A DNA stretch of 64,000 nucleotides, taken from the NCBI RefSeq assembly GCF_023078275.1, contig NC_062978.1:3672585-3736584 (forward strand). Direction: 5' to 3'. Numbering within the stretch: position 1 is the first letter of the stretch; every line of letters starts with the position of its first letter. This document shows, in pieces, positions 56,836 to 64,000 of the stretch. The notes beneath the pieces are model-generated. The model saw only the letters and a list, made by a program, of their open reading frames with translations. It made no database searches and was not told the DNA's origin. The translations under genes were made by a program, and so were the position numbers. The DNA is from Leguminivora glycinivorella. Taxonomy: Eukaryota > Arthropoda > Insecta > Lepidoptera > Tortricidae.

Positions 56836-59800
56836 TTATTTCAAATACATCTTAGTGTTATTCTTATGAGTTATATATATCTGATCATTTTTGGAAATCT
56901 TAACATTAGGTGACATATCTTCTATAACCTCATAAGGTCCATTATAAATAGAATCTAATTTATTGCCTACTTGATTTTTCAAAAGTACTAAGTCTCCTGG
57001 TTTATATTGAACAGAATTCATTTTCTTATCATACATTAATTTTCTACTAAATTTACTAGACATTAAATTATTTCTAGCTTCTGATTGAGCTCTTTGTAAC
57101 CTATACTTAAATTCTTTAGGATAACTATCATAATTATAGAGTGGGTCGACAGAAGAAATTAAATTATTGGGCAAACGGCAGTGTTTGCCGAAAACTAATT
57201 CGAATGGCGTATATTGTGTCTCGGTATGCACGGTGGTGTTATATGAGAAACACCAATAACTTAACCAAGTGCTCCAATCGGTGCGGTTGTTACTACATTG
57301 AATCCTAAGATACGCACCTAGATTTTTGTGTGTGTTTTCAAGCGCTCCTATGGTTTCGTGGTGATAAGCAGTCGAGTGTAGCTTATTAACACCTAATAAT
57401 TTACAAATATCGCTAAATACACTAGACATAAATTCGGTACCTTGATCCGTTATAATGTCGCTTGGAATGCCATATCTTAAAACGAAATTATTTACAAAAG
57501 CTTTACTTACAGATTCAGTGTCTTTTCTTTCTAACGGGTATGCTTCTACGAACTTAGTCAGTTCACACTGAATTGTTAATACGTACTTATAGTTATAATT
57601 ATCTATTTCTAAAGGTCCAAGTATATCTAAAGAAATTCTTTCAAAAGATGAGCTTGGTGTCGAAGTGATCACCATTGGTTCCTTAATGTACTTATTAGTG
57701 TGCTTGTTGTATTGACAATGTGCACATTTCTTAACGTACTCGTATACATCGTGGCTCATTCTTGGCCAGAAGTAGTGTTGCTTTATATTATTAAGCATTC
57801 TATTAACCCCCGCGTGTCCACTGGTGGGTAATAGATGGAAATCGTTTAAAATAACTCGTATTTCGTCTTTATCGTATACTTTTGTAACACCTCTTGTTAC
57901 TAAGATCCTAGGAATATCACATTTATAGCTAGCTAAAAATTCATTTACTTTATGTGCATTTCGATAATTCTTTATAATTATAACTTCACTTATGTTTTGC
58001 TCCTTGCAAAATTGTTCTAATTCCCTCGCTAACACGCCTACGGTAGATAACGATCGGGATGTTAGATACATGCACGATTTGCTTGGTACGTACCAAAAAT
58101 TTCCTTTACTACTCATTATTCCATTTCGACATGTCTTGTAGTTAGAGTTTAGTATTAATTCAATATAATTTTTTGGTGCTTTGATGATTTCCACCACTCT
58201 AGGTTGATCAAGCCTATCGTGTGCGGGATCATCTGTCACTAAGCTACCTTGATCACACGTTTGTTGTTGTTCTTGCTGCGCGCGTAACTTCCGTGATTGA
58301 GCTCTCGTTATGACTGATACAACGTTTGTCCTAATATTTTTTAAATCATCACTATTCATCGGTAAACGACTCAATGCGTCTGCAGCTGCATTGTTTCGTC
58401 CCGGAATGTATTCAATGTCAAAATTAAATTCCTCCAAATATAATCTATATTTGGTTAATCTGCTCGAAGGATCAGTCATTCCGAAAAGATAAATTAAAGG
58501 TTTATGGTCTGTGACAATTTTAAACTTTTTCCCATAGAGATATGGTCTAAAATGTCTTGTCGCCCAAACTATAGCTAGCAATTCCAAATCTATTATTGGG
58601 TATCGCGTTTCAGCTGGCTTAAGGTTTCGACTTGCATACGCGACTACTTTGCCATTAGAATTAGACAAAACTGCTCCTAAGCCTATCTTTGAAGCATCTG
58701 TATGTAAGGTAAACACATTATTTTCAGAAAAATCAGGGTAATCTAGAACTTGTGGACCTGTAAGTATTTCTTTCAATTTTATAAAGGCTGTTTCACACTC
58801 TGGGGTCCAGTTGAAAACTGCATTTTTCTTAGAAAGTTGATTTAATGGATAAGCGATGTTCGCGAAATTTTGAATAAACCGTCTGTAATAATTGGCAAAT
58901 GCTACGAATCTTTTTACCTCATCTGTATTCGTTGGTCTTGGATATTTATTTAATGCTTCTACTTTTGCTGGATCGGGTTCTACTCCATTTGAAGTAATTT
59001 TATGGCCTAAATACATTATGTCTTTTCGCAAAAATTCACACTTTAATGGATTTAGCTTAAGATTTGTACTTCTCAATCGTTCTAACACTCGAATAAGATT
59101 ATGGTTGTGTGACGTCATGGAGTTTCCTATGACAATGCAATCGTCTAAATATATGAAACATTGTTTGTAATTTAATCCGGACATGGCTATAGTCATAAGT
59201 CTAGAGAAAACACTAGGGCTTGTTCGCAGTCCCATGGGACATCGCTTCATTTGATACATCTTATCGGTCGTAAACGCTGTATACTTTCTAGATTCTTTGT
59301 CTAAAGCTAGTTGGTAATAACCTTGAGAAAGATCAAGTTTTGAAAAATATATACTACCTGCAAGGGAATCTAAAATTTCTGTTATATTGGGTAGTGGGAA
59401 CTTATCATCCTGTATCTTATTGTTTAGCTGCCTATAATCAACAACTAACCTCCACTTCTTTTCTCCTAACTTATCACATTTTTTGGGAACTAGCAAAACT
59501 GGGCTGGACCACTCTGAAGTGGTCTCCTCTATTATATCGTTATCTAACATATTTTTAATCTGAGTTTGAAGTTCATTACGTAAAGCATGTGGTATTCTGT
59601 ATGGCTTTACGTATACCGGACTTGAATTATCTTTTAACTTAATTTTGTGCTGTAGCAAGTTAGTTGTAGTTAGCTTGTCGCCGGGCAGATGAAAAACATC
59701 TGCGTATTTTGCGCAAATTTGTTCTATGCTTAATTGTTCCTCTTTATTTAAATAAGTTTCTAAATTTAAAAGATCTAATAATGTTTTTACTCTATCAACA

Positions 59801-60492
59801 CTAATTTTCCTTGAATCAAAATTGCAAATATCAAAATGACATAATCTGTGTACATTCAAACTTGATAAATCTAAACTGACTGGCTTATCTGTCGTATTTA
59901 ATATTCGTACTGGTATTTTACCTTTCTCTGGTCTTGAAATGACACCTGCTACAAAAACGCCTTCTTGCATTTCTTCCGATAGTACTACACAATCATCGGT
60001 CAGCTGTGACGCGATGTGAGTCATAATTTCGCAGCGAGGTGGTATGTTTTGAATAAAACTACTTTTAGAATACACGTTCATAGGTATTGAGACAGTTTGA
60101 CCTTTGTCCTCTAAAAATAATGCATTATGTTTATAACTTATGTCTGCATTGTAACGTAAGAAAAATTTTTCACCTAAAATAGCTTCAGCTGAGCATTGCA
60201 AATTCTTAAAAACATGAAACTTTCCTTTGCAAATAAAACCGTTAAAGTCTAAATCTAAATAAATGTATCCGTCTGAAATTAAATCTCCACAAACTCCCGT
60301 AATAGTAATGCTATCTCCTTGCACTCGTTTAAGGAGATCGGGTTTGTCTTGCAAATATTCGTACCTAATAGCACATAGGCCTGCTCCACTGTCGGCCAAA
60401 AGTTTTAATTTATGTCCATTACCTACAATACAATTTACCGTACTATAATTATTTTTGTTATAGTTAAATATCGCACTATTCATGTTAGTCAC
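56836..60492 (-). CDS. gypsy Pol polyprotein: protease, RT, RNase H, integrase (1218 codons)
   Basis: Open throughout. In order: aspartic protease (KLLADSGAGLCAIRYEYL, about residue 30); reverse transcriptase (VLLVPKKCDKLGEKKWRLVV, FSKLDLSQGYYQLAL, CPMGLRTSPSVFSRL, FIYLDDCIVIG); RNase H (TLHTDASKIGLGAVLS, VTDHKPLIYLFGMTD); the integrase HHCC finger (HAGVNRMLNNIKQHYFWPR, CAHCQYNK), its core (SLDILGPLEI, IITDQGTEFMSSVF, HHETIGALENTHKNL) and a basic C-terminal domain. It overlaps the end of gag by 8 nt in the +1 frame, so Pol is probably made by frameshifting at a TTTTTTC stretch rather than from its own start; the 60492 codon is GTG. It would replicate and integrate the element. Confidence 0.9.
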   Translation of the reverse strand: MTNMNSAIFNYNKNNYSTVNCIVGNGHKLKLLADSGAGLCAIRYEYLQDKPDLLKRVQGDSITITGVCGDLISDGYIYLDLDFNGFICKGKFHVFKNLQCSAEAILGEKFFLRYNADISYKHNALFLEDKGQTVSIPMNVYSKSSFIQNIPPRCEIMTHIASQLTDDCVVLSEEMQEGVFVAGVISRPEKGKIPVRILNTTDKPVSLDLSSLNVHRLCHFDICNFDSRKISVDRVKTLLDLLNLETYLNKEEQLSIEQICAKYADVFHLPGDKLTTTNLLQHKIKLKDNSSPVYVKPYRIPHALRNELQTQIKNMLDNDIIEETTSEWSSPVLLVPKKCDKLGEKKWRLVVDYRQLNNKIQDDKFPLPNITEILDSLAGSIYFSKLDLSQGYYQLALDKESRKYTAFTTDKMYQMKRCPMGLRTSPSVFSRLMTIAMSGLNYKQCFIYLDDCIVIGNSMTSHNHNLIRVLERLRSTNLKLNPLKCEFLRKDIMYLGHKITSNGVEPDPAKVEALNKYPRPTNTDEVKRFVAFANYYRRFIQNFANIAYPLNQLSKKNAVFNWTPECETAFIKLKEILTGPQVLDYPDFSENNVFTLHTDASKIGLGAVLSNSNGKVVAYASRNLKPAETRYPIIDLELLAIVWATRHFRPYLYGKKFKIVTDHKPLIYLFGMTDPSSRLTKYRLYLEEFNFDIEYIPGRNNAAADALSRLPMNSDDLKNIRTNVVSVITRAQSRKLRAQQEQQQTCDQGSLVTDDPAHDRLDQPRVVEIIKAPKNYIELILNSNYKTCRNGIMSSKGNFWYVPSKSCMYLTSRSLSTVGVLARELEQFCKEQNISEVIIIKNYRNAHKVNEFLASYKCDIPRILVTRGVTKVYDKDEIRVILNDFHLLPTSGHAGVNRMLNNIKQHYFWPRMSHDVYEYVKKCAHCQYNKHTNKYIKEPMVITSTPSSSFERISLDILGPLEIDNYNYKYVLTIQCELTKFVEAYPLERKDTESVSKAFVNNFVLRYGIPSDIITDQGTEFMSSVFSDICKLLGVNKLHSTAYHHETIGALENTHKNLGAYLRIQCSNNRTDWSTWLSYWCFSYNTTVHTETQYTPFELVFGKHCRLPNNLISSVDPLYNYDSYPKEFKYRLQRAQSEARNNLMSSKFSRKLMYDKKMNSVQYKPGDLVLLKNQVGNKLDSIYNGPYEVIEDMSPNVKISKNDQIYITHKNNTKMYLK

Positions 60493-61675
60493 GAAAAAAC
60501 TGCTTATTTGGTTTTACGTCCTCATTTGTCGATCGTATGTGTTGAGCACGTGAGTGCGCGGGCGCGGGCCGCGGCGGGGTCGCGCGCGCAGGTCGGCGAA
60601 CGCTGGATGCGCGGTCAGCAAAAGGCTGTGGCCGCGTAGCTCTATTTGTCGGGAAGTGTTGCGAAATACTTGCATTACGGCTATTATTAGAATAATACCG
60701 TGTTCTAAATGTATTTCTGTCTGTATTATAACTTTTACTCCTATCGTAACGATTAGAATAATTATTCCGGTTCCCGTTGTTATGATAATTATTACGAGAA
60801 CGTCCGCGTCCGTAATGTAGGATCTGATCGTCGCGTGGTGACGAGCTATACTCATCAATGGCTGTCCTAATAGCTTCAGGCAAAGATGTAAATTGCCTAG
60901 AAGATATTATTGTGCTTAATTTTGGGTCTGAAAGACCATCTGCAAAGCGCTTAATAGCTGACTTTTCGTTCAGTGGCCGCAGTACGTCGTACCTACTGTC
61001 GTTACCGTCGGCCTGAGAAATAGTCAAATTGACAAAAAGATCCTCAATTTCAGCTCCGAAAGCTTCTATTGTTCTCCTACCTTGTCTTGCTCTGTACAGC
61101 TGAGCCTGAATTGATTCGGACGATTTTTTAGGAAGCAAAAATGTACGCATATCCGAAACGAGAGATTCTACGCTAACGTATGACGTCTTTAACCTGAGCT
61201 TAGCGCTAGACGAAAGTCTTGTTTTTAAAACAAATTCTATCAATGTCCGCTGAGATTCGGTATTAATAATCGTACTGTACATAAGAATACCATCTATTAA
61301 CTGTTTAGTTGCATCCTCTTGCCCTGTCATGACGGGCAACAAGGCGATGGCCGTTTTAACATCAAAACTAGGTTTAGCCATTTTTTCGTCTGTTTGGGAA
61401 TCTGTATCAAAGAATTGTAACGATAACTTAATCCTCTCGTAAGTTTCTTTGACTTCGCCTATAAGTAAATTACCTAATTCTATTTCTGAAGAACTAAATT
61501 CATCCTGCTTTTTCTTTAACTGAGACACAATATCCGCAAAGTGGTCATATAATTCATTTGATTCCTCTAATTTTCTTTTACCTATTTCTTTTCGTCGCCT
61601 CTCTGGACCTAACTTAGAAATATCTTCTTTTAACTTATTTAGTTTATCGCGTAAAGACTGTAATTCTAATAACAT
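60485..61675 (-). CDS. gypsy Gag protein (396 aa)
   Basis: The structural capsid precursor. It starts at ATG 61675. An N-terminal coiled coil (LQSLRDKLNKLKEDISKLG) is followed by a capsid-like region (TRLSSSAKLRLKTSYVSVES, FLLPKKSSESIQAQLYRARQ). The C-terminus is rich in Arg, Asn and Tyr (GRGRSRNNYHNNGNRNNYSN) with no CCHC zinc knuckle, so this basic tract probably binds the RNA. It is uninterrupted. The lineage is likely one of the insect groups with separate gag and pol frames such as mdg1/412, inferred only from layout. Confidence 0.85.
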   Translation of the reverse strand: MLLELQSLRDKLNKLKEDISKLGPERRRKEIGKRKLEESNELYDHFADIVSQLKKKQDEFSSSEIELGNLLIGEVKETYERIKLSLQFFDTDSQTDEKMAKPSFDVKTAIALLPVMTGQEDATKQLIDGILMYSTIINTESQRTLIEFVLKTRLSSSAKLRLKTSYVSVESLVSDMRTFLLPKKSSESIQAQLYRARQGRRTIEAFGAEIEDLFVNLTISQADGNDSRYDVLRPLNEKSAIKRFADGLSDPKLSTIISSRQFTSLPEAIRTAIDEYSSSPRDDQILHYGRGRSRNNYHNNGNRNNYSNRYDRSKSYNTDRNTFRTRYYSNNSRNASISQHFPTNRATRPQPFADRASSVRRPARATPPRPAPAHSRAQHIRSTNEDVKPNKQFFRD

Positions 61676-62329
61676 AATAAATTTGTCACCTCAATTAATC
61701 AATATACAAAAAAAAAATGCTGCAAAAAGGATCCCTATAAATTGCTAAATAACATGACAAAATAATATAACTAACTTACATAGATAGCGGCAATGTACTT
61801 CGCTTAGTAGGTCATGTTGAATTGTTGACGCTGCATTCCGCGCTGGCACGGGCGGGCGGTCGGGCTGTCGCGTGACGCTGGCTGGCAACGTGAGTCTTCC
61901 ATGTGCACGTGACCGATGCTCTGAAGATGATGCGGGCCGGGATAACCCTGGACTCCCTCGAGCTGGGCCGGGATAACCCTGGACACCTCTTGATGATGGG
62001 CCGGGATAACCCTGGACACCTCTTGATTCGCGAGCCGGGAAACCCTGGACAACGCTCTTCTTTCTTCGTAGACTTATATACAGTACATATTTTCTTTTTT
62101 CTTTTCTTCTTTAGTTTGCTGAAAGGCTTCTTTCTTCTTAAAAATGATTTCTTCAATGCTGATTTTCATAAAAGTAATCTTGTATCTTCAGTGCCGATCT
62201 TCATAATGGTGGTATCTTCGTTAGGGTAATCTTGAATCTTCAATCTTGAATTGTTTTTCTGTCTTCATTTTCACATGTTGCGCTCCGTGGTGAAATCCGT
62301 TTCCTTGGTTCTACTGGTATGGGTCGCCA
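61676..62329 (-). other. gypsy 5' leader with triplicated motif
   Basis: The untranslated leader between the 5' LTR and gag. About 61935-62055 contains three imperfect repeats of a CGGGATAACCCTGGACACC unit, and about 62080-62160 is rich in CTTTTCTTCTTT. These might form RNA structure for packaging or translation; no function is shown. Confidence 0.55.
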
Positions 62330-62563
62330 TGAGATATGATGAAGTTGGAGGGTTGAATGGAGGTTAAGTAAAACTGGTCATTGTGAATGATGTGTGTTGT
62401 ATTGTCAATAATCAATACAGGAGAGAGAGACAAGTAAAACTAAACATACTTTATATAGTAAATTATTGCTTACATGCTATTTTATTCACATACGTGTGTC
62501 ACATGTATGTTGCAGACAGTAACGTTAAGTTACTGTTAAAGTGTTAATTACGGATATACTACA
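62330..62563 (-). repeat. 5' LTR of the minus-strand gypsy element
   Basis: 234 bp. It is identical to the 3' LTR except for one base near 62551 (C on the plus strand where the other LTR has G). Confidence 0.88.
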
Positions 62564-62985
62564 AGTCAGCAATGTCAGATTGAACATTAGTCATTAATTT
62601 TGGAATCAGCACCTCCTAAAACCTATTTTACGACACCCATGACGACTTTTGTGTCAAAGTGACAGTCAGCAATGTCAGATTCCACATTGGTCATTAATTT
62701 TGGAATCAGCACCCCCTAAAACCTATTTTACGACACCCATGACGACTTTTGTGTCAAAGTGACAGTCAGCAATGTCAGATTCCAAATTGGTCATTCATTT
62801 TGGAATCAGCACCCCCTAAAACCTATTTTACGACACCCATGACGACTTTTGTGTCAGAGTGACAGTCAGCAATGTCAGATTGAACATTAGTCATTAATTT
62901 TGAAATCAGCACCTCCTAAAACCTATTTTACGACACCCATGACGACTTTTGTGTCAAAGTGACAGTCAGCAATCTGAGGTACTAC
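62564..62985 (-). repeat. 100-bp satellite, right block (inverted orientation)
   Basis: About four monomers of the 55180 satellite in the same orientation as the 56156-56482 part, so the gypsy element interrupts one inverted block. Monomers contain CAGCAATGTCAGATT and CACCCATGACGACTTTTGTG. Confidence 0.9.
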
Positions 62986-62989
62986 ATAT

Positions 62990-63245
62990 TCGTAATCTGA
63001 AAGTAATCAAGTCAATAATTTCAGTTATTTTGAATCGACTATGATTCCGAATTATTGGTAATAGCAAATCGTCCTTGGTAATAGTAATGATTGTATAGAT
63101 GATAAGTGATTCCTTTACATGTAATGGTAACTTACCGTTTCACTTGATTACATTACAAGTAATCTGACACCCAGTAGTGTCAGATTACAAAGTAAAATCA
63201 AGTAATCGTGTAATCCGGAATCGATTACGATTTCCCCATCTCTGG
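62990..63245. mobile_element. Small repeat-rich element with CAGAGATGGGGAAATCG end
   Basis: The right end read on the minus strand is CAGAGATGGGGAAATCGTAA, a hAT-like terminus. The centre is a hairpin around AATCTGACACCCAGTAGTGTCAGATT. The left end near 62990 is not well defined. It lies between the satellite and the inverted exon copies. Confidence 0.45.
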
Positions 63246-63260
63246 GTTTAGTTATATGGT

Positions 63261-63432
63261 TCATTGGTACTGGTGACCACCATCTGGCTCCATCATCAGA
63301 CCCTGAGTACCACCTCTTGTCAAAGGTCTTGTTGAGACGATCCCAACGAGCCTAAACACGAAGTCGTTTACTTACATGGTTCACTGGTACTGGTGACCAC
63401 CTTCTGGCTCCATCATCAGATCCCGAGTACCA
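63261..63432 (-). repeat. Two inverted copies of the last Spt20 exon
   Basis: On the minus strand, 63312-63261 encodes GGTQGLMMEPDGGHQYQ-stop and 63432-63381 encodes GGTRDLMMEPEGGHQYQ-stop, against GGAQGLMMEPDGGHQYQ-stop in exon 17 (55042-55094). Several differences are silent (CAA/CAG twice). They lie about 8.2 kb downstream, in reverse orientation, beyond the satellite and gypsy element. Confidence 0.87.
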
Positions 63433-63440
63433 TCTTGATG

Positions 63441-64000
63441 TGTCTTATCATCTTGACCGTATTGTAATTTTCACATTTTTATCATCACAACGTTGTAATA
63501 CTTTAACATTTAAACATAACAAAGTATTACAAAAGCAAATATTTACGGATCTAGGATCAAATTCGTTGGTCGCTGTTTACACACACACAATGCGAGGATA
63601 GCCCGTGTAGAAACAAGGCGTCCGACCCACACAACAATAAATATTCTCGACGTTTGCGATGAAAACTCGGAGACCAAAGCGACATACGTCTTACCTCCTC
63701 GAGCTCCGGCGCGGTACTGAAATCGCAGGCGTCCGTCGCCGGTAAAATAGCGACAGGAAGGCTAGTTTTCAAAAAATTGGCAAAAAATCATGATAAAATA
63801 TTATAACGACAAATGGATAACAGCAGTTTAAGCACATTGTGCAGATTATTTATATACTAAAATAACTTCGATAACATGTAGATTTTCGGAGAAATGATCA
63901 CTTGTTTCGATGTATTTTCAAGACAAAATTGAGTTCGTTTTACTTTCAATTTCTCAATTTCAAAGGATTAAATGATAAATATTGTTTAATGGGCCTTAAG
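63441..64000. other. Right edge of window, no gene recognised
   Basis: The sequence is AT-rich, with a GC-richer patch at about 63590-63760 that has a minus-strand frame (PAVAI-like, ending at a GTAAGA site near 63695) but no recognisable protein. It could include a 5' exon of a gene lying further left or right; I cannot support it. Confidence 0.3.

Larger units (their letters stand above)
56483..62563 (-). mobile_element. Ty3/gypsy LTR retrotransposon, apparently intact
   Basis: 234-bp LTRs lie at 62330-62563 (5' for this strand) and 56483-56716 (3'). They differ at one base that I can see (AGGG versus ACGG near the end), which implies a recent insertion. A primer site TGGCGACCCATACCAGTAGA follows the 5' LTR, and a purine-rich ACGGGGAGA precedes the 3' LTR. 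Both gag and pol are open. No env frame is present. It is inserted in the inverted part of the 100-bp satellite, but the two flanks are not a target duplication. Confidence 0.9.

Noticed and set aside
61935..62055. Resemblance of CGGGATAACCCTGG to the I-SceI homing endonuclease site
   Set aside because: Only a short core matches; it is an internal repeat of the retrotransposon leader and no endonuclease gene is present.
45193..62563. Endogenous retrovirus with envelope gene in either LTR element
   Set aside because: No frame with signal peptide and transmembrane segment follows pol in either element; both are plain Ty3/gypsy retrotransposons.
55180..62985. Regular 100-bp repeats as a CRISPR array
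   Set aside because: Whole monomers repeat without unique spacers, in a eukaryotic genome; this is a satellite.
63557..63772. Minus-strand frame ending at a GTAAGA donor, possible 5' exon
   Set aside because: The protein is not recognisable, the frame relies on a non-ATG start and no partner exon is visible.

Overview
The window looks like nuclear DNA of a lepidopteran insect (moth or butterfly). It is AT-rich, its genes have many short exons and long introns, and it is crowded with transposable elements: tRNA-derived SINEs, short hAT-type MITEs with 8-bp target duplications, LINEs, a Tc1/mariner element and two Ty3/gypsy LTR retrotransposons. There are no bacterial-style operons. The order-level call rests on recognising repeat and gene families by eye, not on a search.

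Three cellular genes are supported. On the minus strand, 15933 down to 6240, is a complete 8-exon TRIM-NHL gene of the mei-P26 / ncl-1 type (RING, two B-boxes, coiled coil, six-bladed NHL). On the plus strand, 19920-20774, is the 2-exon gene for signal recognition particle subunit SRP9, divergent from mei-P26. On the plus strand, 23302-55094, is a 17-exon gene for the SAGA subunit Spt20 (FAM48A/SUPT20H), swollen by insertions in its introns. I joined exons by matching GT-AG sites and checking that phases add up. One exon in each of the two long genes is off by one base (Spt20 exon 4, mei-P26 exon 3).

Region by region: 1-6239 holds no recognised gene. 6240-18760 is mei-P26 with three arrays of partial exon copies, an intact DD41D (rosa-like) mariner in intron 5, and several MITEs. 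18770-19919 is the probable shared promoter of mei-P26 and Srp9, carrying a MITE. 20775-23300 is intergenic and MITE-rich. 23302-55094 is Spt20, with a PHD-finger LINE in intron 4, hAT, piggyBac-like and SINE insertions, and a decayed gypsy element in intron 15 that itself contains a truncated LINE and, in its 3' LTR, a hAT MITE. 55180-62985 is a 100-bp satellite in head-to-head orientation interrupted by a young, apparently intact minus-strand gypsy element. 63257-63432 carries two inverted copies of the last Spt20 exon.

The most unusual signal is shared by both long genes. Exon after exon is followed by tandem, same-orientation partial copies made of the exon's 3' part, its 5' splice site and the start of the downstream intron (mei-P26 exons 5, 6 and 7; Spt20 exons 5, 8, 12 and 16, with fragments for 14 and 15). 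The copies lack the original 3' splice site. Several Spt20 copies keep the reading frame and differ from the parent mainly at synonymous positions.
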